The notes: a model not told the origin generated them from the sequence alone. Positions 29,132 through 38,990 are shown, counted from the first letter of the stretch. The stretch: DNA of 64,000 nt from Bradyrhizobium sp. AZCC 2176 (GCF_036924645.1 NZ_JAZHRX010000001.1:3038001-3102000); one strand, 5' to 3'. A program made the numbers and translations.

Positions 29132-31663
29132 TTATCGCGTCGCCTCGCGCTGGGTGCCCGCTTCCGGCACCGGCGCGGCCGCGCGCACCGGCACGTGCCA
29201 GATCTCTTCGGCATATTCCCGGATAGTGCGGTCGGAGGAGAACCACGGCATCCGCGCCACGTTGAGGATCGAGGCGCGGGTCCAGGCCGGTACCACCTGC
29301 CAGCGGGCGTCGATGCCGCGCTGGGCCGCGTAGTAGGAATCGAAATCGGCCGAGACCATGTAGTGGTCGAGATAGCGCAGCGCGTGGCCCATGGCGGCAA
29401 AGCGGGCGGGATCGTCGGGCGAGAACGCGCCGCTCTCGATCGCGGTAATCGCCCGTGCCAGCCGCGGCGACCGGCTGATCACGTCAGTCGCATCCAGGCC
29501 CTGCTTGCGGCGGACCATGACGTCGCCGGCCTCCATGCCGAAGATCGCGATGTTCTCGGCGCCGACATGGTCGCGGATTTCGATATTGGCGCCGTCAAGC
29601 GTGCCGATGGTCAAAGCGCCGTTGAGCGCCAGCTTCATGTTGCCGGTGCCGGAGGCTTCCATGCCGGCGGTCGAGATCTGCTCGGAAAGATCGGCGGCCG
29701 GAATGATCACCTCGGCGAGGCTGACATTGTAGTCGGCGAGGAATACGACTTTCAGTCTTCCGGCGATATCGGGGTCGTTGTTGACGATCTCGGCGACGTC
29801 GTTGATCAGCTTGATGATCAGCTTGGCGTAGCGATAGCTCGCCGCCGCCTTGCCGGCAAAGATCTTGACCCGCGGCACCCAGTCGCGCTGCGGCTCGTCC
29901 TTGATCGCCTGATACAGCGCGACGGTCTCCACGACGTTGAGCAGTTGCCGCTTGTATTCGTGGATGCGCTTGATCTGGATATCGAACAGCGCCGACGGAT
30001 CGATCTTGATGCTGAGCCGCTCGTTGATCAGGCGCGCCAGCGTCAGCTTGTTGTGATGCTTGACCTCGCGAAAACGCTGCTGGAACGCGTTGTCGCTGGC
30101 GCGGGCCTCAAGGCGCTCGAACAGGGAGAAGTCGTCGAGCACGGCCTCGCCGCAGACCTCGCGCAGCAGGCCGGTCAGCTTCGGGTTGGCGAGCATCAGC
30201 CAGCGGCGGAAGGTGATGCCGTTGGTCTTGTTGGTGATGCGGCCGGGATAGAGATGGTTGAGATCGTGGAACACGGTCTCCTTCATCAGGTCGGAGTGCA
30301 TCGCCGAGACGCCGTTGATGCGGTGCGAGCCGACGAAAGCGAGTTGTCCCATCCGCACCCGCCGGCCGCTCTTCTCGTCGATCAGCGACACCGAGGCGCG
30401 GAAATCGATATCGCCGGGACAACGCTGATCGGCCATCGCCAGATGCGCGGTGTTGATGCGGTAGATGATTTCGAGATGCCGCGGCAGCAGCCGCTCGAAC
30501 AGTTCGACCGGCCAGGTCTCCAGCGCTTCCGGCAGCAGCGTATGGTTGGTGTAGGACAGCGTCGCCACCGTGATCTTCCACGCCTCGTCCCAGCGGAAAT
30601 TGTGCAGGTCGACCAGAATGCGCATCAGCTCGGTGACGGCGAGGCTCGGATGGGTGTCGTTGAGCTGCACCGCGACCTTGGAGGGGAGGTTGCGCAACTG
30701 CCCGTCGGAGGCGAGGTGGCGCTTGACCAGGTCCTGCAGCGAGGCCGAGACGAAGAAATATTCCTGCCGCAATCGGAGTTCACGCCCCGCGGAGCTCTCG
30801 TCATTCGGATAGAGGAATTTGCAGATCGATTCTGCGCGCGCCTCCTCGGCGACCGCGCCGAGGTAATCGCCGGTGTTGAAGACGTCGAGCCGCAGCGGGT
30901 CGGGCGAGCGCGCCGACCATAGCCGCAGCGCGTTGACGTGCTGGCCGCGCCAGCCGACGATCGGCGTGTCGTAGGCGACGGCCTGTACGGTTTCCGCCGG
31001 ACGCCACGTCGCGCGGTCGCGCCCGCGGTCGTCGACATGGTCGACAAAGCCGCCGAAATGGATGTGGTAGACCACTTCAGCCCGCTGGAATTCCCAGGGG
31101 TTGCCGAAACTCAGCCATTCGTCCGGGTATTCCTGCTGCCAGCCTTGCGCGATGATCTGGCGGAACAGGCCGAAATCATAGCGGATGCCGTAGCCGATGG
31201 CGGGAATGGCCAGCGTCGCCATGCTCTCCATGAAGCACGCCGCGAGCCGCCCCAAGCCGCCATTGCCGAGCGCCGCATCCGGCTCGCATTTGCGCAGGTC
31301 GTCGAGCCCGACGCCGAGATCGCCGAGCGCCGCCTCGAACACCGGCAGCAGTCCCATATTGTTCAGCGCGTCGGTGAACAGGCGGCCAATCAGGAATTCG
31401 AGCGAGAGGTAATAGACCCGCTTGCTGCCGGCGTCATAACTCTCCTTTTCGGCCGTCAGCCAGCGGTGCACGATGCGGTCGCGCAGCGCCAGCGCCGCGG
31501 CCTTGTACCAGTCGCGCCGTGTCGCCATGCCGGCGTCCTTGCCGATCGCAAGCCGGAGCTTGGCGAGGATTGCGCCCTTGATTTCGGTCAGCGCCAGCTC
31601 GTCGATCGGCTGATCCAGCGTCGGATAGTTTGCCGGATAGTTTCCTGGGATTTGTTCCTGCAA
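29132..31663 (-). CDS. glgP: Glycogen/alpha-glucan phosphorylase
   Basis: Releases glucose 1-phosphate from glycogen. 843 residues, normal for GT35. YYLSLEFLIGRLF and DAALGNGGLGRLAACF near the N-terminus, and the PLP-lysine block EASGTGNMKLALNGALTIG toward the C-terminus, with TLDGANIEI. Appears to start at TTG 31663 with AGGA 9 bases upstream: the first ATG in frame (codon 46) is already inside the conserved fold. Stands alone, without other glg genes. Confidence 0.96.
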   Translation of the reverse strand: MQEQIPGNYPANYPTLDQPIDELALTEIKGAILAKLRLAIGKDAGMATRRDWYKAAALALRDRIVHRWLTAEKESYDAGSKRVYYLSLEFLIGRLFTDALNNMGLLPVFEAALGDLGVGLDDLRKCEPDAALGNGGLGRLAACFMESMATLAIPAIGYGIRYDFGLFRQIIAQGWQQEYPDEWLSFGNPWEFQRAEVVYHIHFGGFVDHVDDRGRDRATWRPAETVQAVAYDTPIVGWRGQHVNALRLWSARSPDPLRLDVFNTGDYLGAVAEEARAESICKFLYPNDESSAGRELRLRQEYFFVSASLQDLVKRHLASDGQLRNLPSKVAVQLNDTHPSLAVTELMRILVDLHNFRWDEAWKITVATLSYTNHTLLPEALETWPVELFERLLPRHLEIIYRINTAHLAMADQRCPGDIDFRASVSLIDEKSGRRVRMGQLAFVGSHRINGVSAMHSDLMKETVFHDLNHLYPGRITNKTNGITFRRWLMLANPKLTGLLREVCGEAVLDDFSLFERLEARASDNAFQQRFREVKHHNKLTLARLINERLSIKIDPSALFDIQIKRIHEYKRQLLNVVETVALYQAIKDEPQRDWVPRVKIFAGKAAASYRYAKLIIKLINDVAEIVNNDPDIAGRLKVVFLADYNVSLAEVIIPAADLSEQISTAGMEASGTGNMKLALNGALTIGTLDGANIEIRDHVGAENIAIFGMEAGDVMVRRKQGLDATDVISRSPRLARAITAIESGAFSPDDPARFAAMGHALRYLDHYMVSADFDSYYAAQRGIDARWQVVPAWTRASILNVARMPWFSSDRTIREYAEEIWHVPVRAAAPVPEAGTQREATR

Positions 31664-31797
31664 TACGTCGATTCCTGCGGTTGAGACTCACGACGAAGAT
31701 ACGCGCCTTGTCCGGTAATCGAAACGCCGGAGAATGCCGGAGTATGTTGTGCACTGCGCTGACTTGATTTTATGCAAGGACCGGGCCGATTTCGCGG

Positions 31798-31826
31798 CAC
31801 CGGCGACCGGCTTTTTGTGATATAAT
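31798..31826 (+). promoter_or_regulatory. Possible -10 element upstream of the small secreted protein
   Basis: A perfect TATAAT at 31821-31826 lies 91 bases before the ATG at 31918. No good -35 (TTGAC-like) is seen at the right distance, only CACCGG-type sequence, so this is weak evidence for a housekeeping promoter. The 254-base gap between glgP and the small gene shows nothing else. Confidence 0.3.
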
Positions 31827-31917
31827 TGGGCGCGAAAGCCGAGGCATCGCTGGGGTTTAGTAACCGAATGCCAGTGCGCGCGACGAAAACGCGTGCCGCC
31901 AGAACGGGAGGCTTGCC

Positions 31918-32148
31918 ATGAGATTGACGATCGAGATCGCTGCCGCCGCGTTGTTTGTGATCTGCATCAGTGCGACCAGCGCAGCTTTTGCCGCCGGCAA
32001 GGCCGGCAAGAGCGCCGATGGCCTGAGCTGTTCCTTCAGCGTCGCGCAAGGCGCTTCGCCCGCGGCGCGCTGCGCTGCGATCAAGCGGCAGTGCGGCGGA
32101 AAGTTCTACGCCAATTACTGCGGCGACAAGCTGCTGTCGGCGATGTGA
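31918..32148 (+). CDS. Small secreted Cys-containing protein, function unknown
   Basis: 76 residues. N-terminal hydrophobic signal (IEIAAAALFVICISATSAAFA) then a mature part of about 50 residues with four Cys after the signal (SCSFS, ARCAAIKRQCGG, NYCGD), which could form two disulfides in the periplasm. GGGAGG six bases before the ATG supports translation. No family recognised. Confidence 0.7.
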   Translation: MRLTIEIAAAALFVICISATSAAFAAGKAGKSADGLSCSFSVAQGASPAARCAAIKRQCGGKFYANYCGDKLLSAM

Positions 32149-32400
32149 GGGATCGAGGTCCTGACGGTTCATGCCGTGGTGCCGTCCCAGCCTTCGCCGT
32201 CCTCGGCAAACCCGAAGTAGCAGAGATAAAGTTTTTTGCAGCAGCTTGAAGTGCAGGGCGGACGATTTTTCGTCGAGAGGAAATATTTGTCGCGCCATCA
32301 GAACAAATTAAGAACAATTTAGCAAGTGTTTGATATATCATTGTGATTCGGCGCACCGCCGATACAACATTTATGGTCTATCCGAGTTTGCGAGGACTAC

Positions 32401-32832
32401 ATGTCCACCATCGCCTTCGATCAGTTCGCTCTCACCCGCATCGCCGATTTCGCGCGCTCGCTGTCGCGCCTGCACCAGGCCTCGCACCGCCAGCTCGTCG
32501 ACGACGACGCGATCGACCGCGAGTTCAATGCGGTCTGCATGTCGGTGTGGGGCTACACCACCGACGATTTCAGCGACGAGCTGTTTTCGGTCGAGGACCA
32601 CGCCTTTCTTGACGCGCTGGATGAAGCGCAGGCGCGAATCTTCGCCGCCCAGGCGGGCTACGACCTCGTCGACGACCAGGGCATGCTGACCGACTGGTGG
32701 GGCTATTGCTGGATGATCCTGGCCGAGAAGCGCGGCCTGCTGACGCCGGAAAACCGTGCCGCGGCGCGTGCGGCGATCGAGGAAAAATATCTGTCGGCGC
32801 CGAACGTGATCGGCGTCATCGTCGGACGGTGA
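32401..32832 (+). CDS. Conserved-looking hypothetical protein, 143 residues
   Basis: Acidic, helical, no signal peptide or membrane segment. N-terminal half rich in Asp (VDDDAIDREFNAV), with a Trp-rich centre (TDWWGYCWMILAEKRGLL). I do not recognise a family. Preceded by a 252-base AT-richer gap (32149-32400) with TTTGATATATCATTG near 32330, where a promoter is likely. The DUF5680-like gene follows 18 bases after the stop, so the two probably form an operon. Confidence 0.65.
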   Translation: MSTIAFDQFALTRIADFARSLSRLHQASHRQLVDDDAIDREFNAVCMSVWGYTTDDFSDELFSVEDHAFLDALDEAQARIFAAQAGYDLVDDQGMLTDWWGYCWMILAEKRGLLTPENRAAARAAIEEKYLSAPNVIGVIVGR

Positions 32833-32850
32833 ATTTCACAGGGCTGGGTC

Positions 32851-33333
32851 ATGAAACAGACGTCGCTTGCGCGTCTTGCCGAATTTCTGGTCGAAGCCAA
32901 ACGCCGGACCTATGCCGGTCTTGATGACGACGCGACGGTTGCGGCGCCGCTTCTTCCCGGCGCAAAGCAACTTGAATATCGCGCCGGCGATCTGAGCTAC
33001 CGCGACATCTATTTCGGAATGAGCTTCTTCGTCGGACAGGAAACGGTGCAGGCGGGCCAACACGTGATCTGGTCGATGAGCTATGCGGGCGGCGTCTCGT
33101 CCGAAGTCACCGATCGCGAAGAAGTTCGCGCGATCTACGCCTTGCTGCGCCAGGCGCTATTGGCTGTTCGAGACGACCGCCCGTTTCGCGGCCCTTCGCA
33201 ATTCGATGATGGTAGTTTTCGTTACCTCAACGCATCGCAAGGAGAACTCGCCGAATTCTACGGTGAGGAACGGATCACGCGCGCCGGCATGGAGGTATAC
33301 AACTTGCGTTATCAAGGTGGCACCGTCCGGTAG
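32851..33333 (+). CDS. DUF5680 domain protein
   Basis: 160 residues. The family look is LAEFLVEAKRRTYAGLDDDA, PLLPGAKQLEYRAGDLSYRD, and IYFGMSFFVGQETV followed by VIWSMSYAGGV. Members are small cytosolic proteins of unknown role, sometimes in regulators. 18 bases downstream of the 143-residue hypothetical, on the same strand. Confidence 0.75.
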   Translation: MKQTSLARLAEFLVEAKRRTYAGLDDDATVAAPLLPGAKQLEYRAGDLSYRDIYFGMSFFVGQETVQAGQHVIWSMSYAGGVSSEVTDREEVRAIYALLRQALLAVRDDRPFRGPSQFDDGSFRYLNASQGELAEFYGEERITRAGMEVYNLRYQGGTVR

Positions 33334-33358
33334 CGGCATAGCCGGGCTACAAGACCGC

Positions 33359-34189
33359 CTAATTCACTTCGGCCCGCTTTGCCGGCTTCGGCGCTACCGT
33401 CTTCGGTATGGAGGCGGTCGGCAGTTCGACGTCGCGTTTGACCTCGGGAAGCGGCGTGCTGGCCGCGACCATCTCGGCACTGACCGGCGCCACCTTCATT
33501 TCGCCGAGCCGGGCGCGGACATCCGCCGTGAGGCCGGGATAGGCGGCGACGGGGGTGAATTCCGCCGTCTGATCGGCCCCTATGCGAACGCCGGTATAAG
33601 CCACCAGGCCGTCGGTGGTGGCGACGACATCGCCGGAGCGCAGCGAGGTATCGAGCGTGAGATCGACCGGCGCCAGCCCGGACGGGCTCCTGCCGTTGCA
33701 GGTGCAGTCGGCGCGCAGCGCCTTGCGATAGGCATAGGCGTTTTCGCTGTCGGCATAACGCTCGCCATTACCAGCGGCAGCGCTGTCGATGTGGCTGCCG
33801 TAAAACACCTTGGTGACGCTCGCCGGGCAGAACGCCTGGCAGGTCTGAACTGGCGTGGCATTGCCGCGCATGGTCAGCGGAAAATATTTGCCGTCGCAGC
33901 TTCGCACGCAGAAGGCAGGTCCGGAGCTCGCGACGCGCGGCGCGGGCGCGGGATGGGCCGGTTGATTGGTGCCGAACGGATCGGCGAAGAAGTTCGCTTG
34001 CGCGGGGGCTTGCCGCGCCTGTTTCTGGATGCCGCCGAACAGGAAATCGAACAGACCCTCGGCGGAGACGCTGCCGGGCGCGAGTACAAGCGAGCCCGCA
34101 AGCATGACGGCGGTCACAAGTGTCGCGCGGCGCCGCACGCGCGAAAAAGCCAACTCTGTACGCAACGCCAACTCCACCCAACGCAACAA
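33359..34189 (-). CDS. DUF2865 protein, probable secreted
   Basis: Up to 276 residues. After a basic start comes a hydrophobic segment (LVTAVMLAGSLVLAPGSVSA) that looks like a signal peptide. The mature part has FCVRSCDGKYFPL and TCQAFCPAS, then RYADSENAYAYRKAL, and CTCNGRSPSGLAP: the cysteine-rich DUF2865 pattern of Hyphomicrobiales. Start unsure: TTG 34189 is the outer limit, and a TTG at 34168 has GGTGGAG six bases ahead. Function unknown. Confidence 0.75.
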   Translation of the reverse strand: MLRWVELALRTELAFSRVRRRATLVTAVMLAGSLVLAPGSVSAEGLFDFLFGGIQKQARQAPAQANFFADPFGTNQPAHPAPAPRVASSGPAFCVRSCDGKYFPLTMRGNATPVQTCQAFCPASVTKVFYGSHIDSAAAGNGERYADSENAYAYRKALRADCTCNGRSPSGLAPVDLTLDTSLRSGDVVATTDGLVAYTGVRIGADQTAEFTPVAAYPGLTADVRARLGEMKVAPVSAEMVAASTPLPEVKRDVELPTASIPKTVAPKPAKRAEVN

Positions 34190-34303
34190 ACGCGCTGAAG
34201 CGCTATCAGCTTCAGTTCGGGTAACCTTAACGGCGGATGGTAAATGAGCTTTTACCAGAGGCGGGAAGGCGGAAAAGAAATGCGGTGCAGAGGATGCGCG
34301 CCC

Positions 34304-34867
34304 TCACCCCTTCAAAAATTCACTGGCCTTGTACAGCGAACGAAACTCCAGGCCGGCTTCCGCGAACGTTTCGGTCGCGCCTTCCTCGCGGTCGACCATG
34401 GTCAACACCAGCACGATCTCGCCGCCGGCGTCGCGCACGGCTTCAACGGCCTTCAGTGCCGAGCCGCCGGTCGTGGTGACGTCCTCGACGATGACGATGC
34501 GCTTGCCCTGCAAGGTCTCGCCCTTGGCGAGCCCCTCCACCGCGAGGCGGGCGCCGTGCTCCTTCGGCTTCTTGCGCACGAAGAAGGCCGCGATCGGGTG
34601 CCCCTTGATCCAGGAGAGCTGCGCGATCGCGCCGGCCAGTGGCACTGCGCCCATCTCCAGCCCGCCGACGAAATCGAGGTTGTCGTCCTTCAGCGCCTCA
34701 TAGGTCAGCTCGGCCAGCAGCGCTGCGCCTTCGGGGTCAAGCATGGTCGGCTTGAGGTTGAAGTAGAAGTCGCTCTTGCGGCCCGAGGCCAGCGTGATCT
34801 CGCCGCGCCCGAACGAACGCTTGCGGATGATCTCGGCGAGACGGGCGCGGGAGGCGGATTTGGACAA
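34304..34867 (-). CDS. pyrE: Orotate phosphoribosyltransferase
   Basis: Adds ribose 5-phosphate from PRPP to orotate in UMP synthesis. About 187 residues from a TTG at 34867, which has AGGA at about 8 bases and brings the protein in line with the family ([14 protein letters not shown]). An ATG at 34927 would add 20 residues. PRPP loop [13 protein letters not shown], and [18 protein letters not shown] near the N-terminus. Single gene. Confidence 0.93.
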   Translation of the reverse strand: MSKSASRARLAEIIRKRSFGRGEITLASGRKSDFYFNLKPTMLDPEGAALLAELTYEALKDDNLDFVGGLEMGAVPLAGAIAQLSWIKGHPIAAFFVRKKPKEHGARLAVEGLAKGETLQGKRIVIVEDVTTTGGSALKAVEAVRDAGGEIVLVLTMVDREEGATETFAEAGLEFRSLYKASEFLKG

Positions 34868-35085
34868 GGCGGTTTTCCTAAGGGGCGTTTCAGGCGGGGC
34901 GCAATCTATCGGCGCTTTCCTGGACATTCCAGCGCCGATCTCGTGCCGTCAACAGGGCACGGTGTCCCGCGGGCGGCCCGGTGAACGCAGGGACGGCATT
35001 CGGAAAGGCCCGTTGTAAGGCCCTTTGGTTCCGCGCTACGGGAAGTCAAAGCTTCGGCGAAGCTGCTCTTTGGGGGAAACCGTAG

Positions 35086-35712
35086 ATGACGATCGAACTG
35101 CACACCTGGAACACGCCGAACGGCCGCAAGATCTCGGTTGCGCTGGAGGAAATGGGACTGCCCTACAAGGTGGTTCCGGTGAACATCACTAAGGGCGAGC
35201 AGATGGCGCCCGATTTCCTCAAGATCAGCCCGAACAACAAGATTCCCGCGATCGTCGATCCCGACGGCCCCGGCGGCAAGCCGGTCGGCATCTTCGAGTC
35301 CGGCGCGATCCTGCTCTATCTCGGCGAGAAGACCGGCAAGTTCCTGCCGAAGCCGCTGGCCGAACGCATCCCGGTTTATGAATGGCTGATGTGGCAGATG
35401 GGCGGCTTCGGCCCGATGCCGGGCCAGGTGCACCATTTCATCGCGCTGGAGAACGAAACCGACCGCGCCTACGGCCTGAAGCGCTACATGGCCGAGACCC
35501 GCCGTCTCTACGGCGTGCTGGACCGCCGGCTGAAAGGCCGCGAATTCGTCGCCGACGCCCTGTCGGTCGCCGACTTCGCCATCCTCGGCTGGGCCTGGCG
35601 CCACCCGCGCCACAAGGTGGAGCTGAAGGATTTTCCCAACGTCGAGCGCTGGTACAACGCGCTGATGGCCCGCCCGGCCACCAAGCGCGGCATGGAAGCG
35701 AAGCTGGATTGA
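35086..35712 (+). CDS. Glutathione S-transferase, YfcG/Ure2p-like
   Basis: 208 residues, cytosolic. N-terminal thioredoxin-like domain starting IELHTWNTPNGRKISVALEE, with NKIPAIVDPDGPGGKP and FESGAILLYLGEK; C-terminal helical domain with LSVADFAILGW. TPNGRK near residue 10 and the FESGAI glutathione motif point to the Nu/YfcG-YghU type with disulfide-bond reductase activity. GGGGGAAA upstream supports the ATG. Confidence 0.88.
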   Translation: MTIELHTWNTPNGRKISVALEEMGLPYKVVPVNITKGEQMAPDFLKISPNNKIPAIVDPDGPGGKPVGIFESGAILLYLGEKTGKFLPKPLAERIPVYEWLMWQMGGFGPMPGQVHHFIALENETDRAYGLKRYMAETRRLYGVLDRRLKGREFVADALSVADFAILGWAWRHPRHKVELKDFPNVERWYNALMARPATKRGMEAKLD

Positions 35713-35767
35713 TACTCTCGGTCCGGACCCACTGCTGTCGTCGCCCGGCCGGGCGATGACAGCGTGG

Positions 35768-38700
35768 CTAATGCGCCTCGTCCCAATTGTTCGCGGCCCG
35801 CGCATCGACTTGCAGCGGCAGCGAGAGTACCACCGCGGGGAATGGCGCGTCCTGCATGACGTGCTGCACCACCGGCAGCGTCGCCGCCACTTCCTCGTCG
35901 GGCACCTCGAAGATCAGTTCGTCATGAACTTGCAAGAGCATCTGTGCCGAGAGCTTCTTTTCCACCAGCGCGTCTTCCATGCGGATCATGGCACGGCGGA
36001 TGATGTCGGCGGCGGTGCCTTGCAGACGCGCATTGATCGACGCGCGCTCGTTGAAGGAGCGGACCGAGGCGTTGGAGGCCTTGATGTCCGGGTAGTACAT
36101 TTTCCGCCCGAACAGCGTCGTGACGTAGCCGTTGGTGCGGCAGAAATCCCGCGTCTCGTCCATATAGGCTCGGATGCCGGGAAAGCGCTCGAAATATTTC
36201 TTGATGTAGGCGGATGCTTCCTCGCGCGCGATGCCGAGCTGGTTCGCCAGCCCGAACGCCGAGATGCCGTAGATGATGCCGAAATTGATCGCTTTCGCCC
36301 GACGCCGTACCTCGCCCGGCATGTCTTTGATCGGCACGCCGAACATTTCGGATGCCGTCATGGCGTGAATGTCGAGCCCGTCGCGGAACGCCTGCTTCAG
36401 CACCGGGATGTCGGCGATCTCGGCCAGCAGCCGCAGTTCGATTTGCGAGTAATCCGCCGACACCAGCTTGTGACCGGGTGTCGCGATGAAGGCACGACGG
36501 ATCTTGCGGCCGTCCTCGGTACGCACAGGAATGTTCTGCAGGTTCGGCTCGTTCGACGACAGTCGCCCCGTGGTGGTGGCGGCCAGCGCGTAGGTGGTGT
36601 GCACGCGGTGGGTCTGCGGATGGACATATTCCGGCAGCGCGTCGGTGTAGGTCGATTTCAGTTTCGACACCTGCCGCCATTCCAGAATCTTCTTCGGAAA
36701 TTCGTGGCCCTGTTCGGCGAGCTCATCGAGGATCTGCGCCGAGGTCGACCATGCCCCGGTCTTGGTCTTGGTGCCGCCGGGTATTCCCATCTTGCCGAAT
36801 AGGATATCGCCGATCTGCTTGGGGCTGCCGACATTGATCGGCTCGCCCGCGATCTCCTGCAGCTCGGCTTCGACGCGCGCCGCGGTTTGGGCGAACTCGC
36901 CCGACAGCCGCGACAGCACCTGCCGATCGATCGAAATGCCGCGCCGTTCCATCCGCGCCAGCACGCTGACCAGCGGCCGCTCAAGGGTCTCGTAGACCGT
37001 GGTCATGTGCTCTGCGGCGAGCCGCGGCTTCAGCACGCGATGCAGCCTCAAGATCACATCGGCGCTTTCGGCCGAATAGGCAGTCGCCTTGTCGATCGCG
37101 ACCTGGTCGAAGGTCAGCTTGTTCTTGCCGTTGCCGATGAGCTCGCTTTCGCTGATCACGGCATGGCCGAACCAGCGTTCGGCCAGCGAGGCCAGCGCAT
37201 GCGAATTGCGCCCGGCGTCGAGCGCATACGACATCAACTGCGCATCGTCGATATTGCGCAGGGTGATGTCATGTTGCGCCAGCATCACCGCGCTGAACTT
37301 GATGTCGAAGCCGATCTTGAGAATGCCTGATGATTCCAACAGCGGCTGCAGCGCAGCCAGCGCCTCGGCGGCTGTGATCTGGTCCGGCGCGAGACCGGCG
37401 TCGAACAGGCCCGCGCCGCCGCCGGACTGCTTGTGGGTGAGGGGAACGTAGCAGGCGTCATTCGGCGCCAGCGCCAGCGCGATGCCGCAAATGTCGGCCT
37501 GCATCGGATCGTCCGAACTCGCCTTGGCGTCGATCGCAAACGTGCCCGCGTCATAGGCGCGCGCGACCCAGGCCTTGAGTTCGTCGAGATTGCGGATGGT
37601 CTGGTACTTGCTGCGGTCGACAGGCAGTTTTCGCGCGGCTTCGGCGCGGGCGGCGGCAAGTGAGATCGGTGCTCCCTTGGGGCTCGCCGCCTTGTCCTGC
37701 TTGTCGGCGCCTTTGGCCGGCGCGGTGCCAGGTTTGCCTGCGGGTGGGCTGTCGAACAGCGTCGCACCTTCATAGCCTTCCGGCTTCTTGCCCGAGGGCG
37801 GAGGCGCGAAAACACTGGCGCCGCTCTTGTTGCCGGCATCCGGCTCGATATCGGCGGGATCGATCTGCGAATATTCGGCGACACGGCGGGTGAGGGTGGA
37901 GAACTCCATCGCCTTGAGGAAGGCGATCAGCTTGCGCGCGTCCGGCTCGTGCACCGCGAGGTCGTCGAGCGGCACTTCGAGGTCGACCTTGTCGTCGAGC
38001 AGCACCAGTTGCCGCGAGATCCGCGCCTTCTCGGCGTTCTCGATCAGGGCTTCGCGCCGCTTCGGCTGCTTGATCTCGCCGGCGCGGAACAGCAGTTGTT
38101 CCAGATCGCCATACTCGATGATCAATTGCGCGGCGGTCTTGACGCCGATGCCGGGCACGCCGGGCACATTGTCGGTGGAATCGCCGGCCAGCGCCTGCAC
38201 CTCGACCACCTTCTCCGGCGGCACACCGAATTTCTCGATCACTTCGGGAATGCCGATGCGGCGGTCCTTCATGGTGTCGTACATCGTGACGCAATCGGTC
38301 ACGAGCTGCATCAGATCCTTGTCTGACGACACAATGGTGGCGGTAGCCCCGCGCTCGCAGGCGATGCGGACATAGGTCGCGATCAGATCGTCGGCCTCGA
38401 AGCCGACCTGTTCCAGGCAGGGCAGGTCGAACGCGCGCACCGCCTCGCGGATCAGCGCGAATTGCGGGATCAGATCGTCCGGCGCCGCTGTTCGGTGCGC
38501 CTTGTAATCGGGATAGAGCTTGTTGCGGAACGTGATCTCCGATTTGTCGAACACGACCGCCAGATGTGTCGGTCGGTTATCCTCGGGCATCTCGCGCAAC
38601 AGCTTCCACAGCATGTTGCAGAACCCGAGCACGGCATTGACCTGCAGCCCGTCGGATCTGCGGTTCAGGGGCGGCAGCGCGTGATAAGCGCGGAAAATGT

Positions 38701-38818
38701 AGCCGGAACCGTCCACCAGGAAGACGTGGTCGCCCTTGCCAGGACTTTTGGCTGGCGCCTTGGCAGGGGTTTTGGCGGGGACGGGTTTCGCTGCGGTTTT
38801 GGGGGCTGATTTCGGCAT
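35768..38818 (-). CDS. polA: DNA polymerase I; proofreading site degenerate
   Basis: 1016 residues, with an extra Ala/Pro/Lys tail (about 28 residues) before the fold. 5' nuclease domain from FLVDGSGYIFRAYHALPP; polymerase domain with SADYSQIELRLLAE, RRRAKAINFGIIYG and LLQVHDELIFE, all intact. The middle 3'-5' exonuclease domain is present but its metal ligands are mostly lost: D430 kept, K432 at the E357 position, S509 at D424 and S585 at D501 (E. coli numbering). Proofreading is therefore probably absent. Repair and Okazaki fragment processing functions should remain. Confidence 0.96.
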   Translation of the reverse strand: MPKSAPKTAAKPVPAKTPAKAPAKSPGKGDHVFLVDGSGYIFRAYHALPPLNRRSDGLQVNAVLGFCNMLWKLLREMPEDNRPTHLAVVFDKSEITFRNKLYPDYKAHRTAAPDDLIPQFALIREAVRAFDLPCLEQVGFEADDLIATYVRIACERGATATIVSSDKDLMQLVTDCVTMYDTMKDRRIGIPEVIEKFGVPPEKVVEVQALAGDSTDNVPGVPGIGVKTAAQLIIEYGDLEQLLFRAGEIKQPKRREALIENAEKARISRQLVLLDDKVDLEVPLDDLAVHEPDARKLIAFLKAMEFSTLTRRVAEYSQIDPADIEPDAGNKSGASVFAPPPSGKKPEGYEGATLFDSPPAGKPGTAPAKGADKQDKAASPKGAPISLAAARAEAARKLPVDRSKYQTIRNLDELKAWVARAYDAGTFAIDAKASSDDPMQADICGIALALAPNDACYVPLTHKQSGGGAGLFDAGLAPDQITAAEALAALQPLLESSGILKIGFDIKFSAVMLAQHDITLRNIDDAQLMSYALDAGRNSHALASLAERWFGHAVISESELIGNGKNKLTFDQVAIDKATAYSAESADVILRLHRVLKPRLAAEHMTTVYETLERPLVSVLARMERRGISIDRQVLSRLSGEFAQTAARVEAELQEIAGEPINVGSPKQIGDILFGKMGIPGGTKTKTGAWSTSAQILDELAEQGHEFPKKILEWRQVSKLKSTYTDALPEYVHPQTHRVHTTYALAATTTGRLSSNEPNLQNIPVRTEDGRKIRRAFIATPGHKLVSADYSQIELRLLAEIADIPVLKQAFRDGLDIHAMTASEMFGVPIKDMPGEVRRRAKAINFGIIYGISAFGLANQLGIAREEASAYIKKYFERFPGIRAYMDETRDFCRTNGYVTTLFGRKMYYPDIKASNASVRSFNERASINARLQGTAADIIRRAMIRMEDALVEKKLSAQMLLQVHDELIFEVPDEEVAATLPVVQHVMQDAPFPAVVLSLPLQVDARAANNWDEAH

Positions 38819-38883
38819 GGCCGAAATTTAGAGATTTTTGCGCGGATTGACAGCCTCGGGAGGTGGATCGACCACAGATTCTC

Positions 38884-38979
38884 TGTCATGGCCGGGCTTG
38901 ACCCGGCCATCCACCTTCTTGTGAAGAAAGGGACGGATGCCCGGATGACGGATGCCCGGATCAAGTCCGGGCATGACGA
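38884..38979. repeat. Palindromic repeat, family B copy 1
   Basis: TGTCATGGCCGGGCTTGACC at the left and GGATCAAGTCCGGGCATGAC at the right. Inside, the 15-base GACGGATGCCCGGAT occurs twice in tandem, a local duplication absent from the other copies. Located between polA and the acyltransferase, both on the minus strand. Confidence 0.9.
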
Positions 38980-38990
38980 ATTGCCGTAAC

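Noticed and set aside
28964..30922. A 652-codon plus-strand open frame opposite glgP
   Set aside because: Antisense shadow of a clearly recognised glycogen phosphorylase; composition typical of codon-mirror frames.
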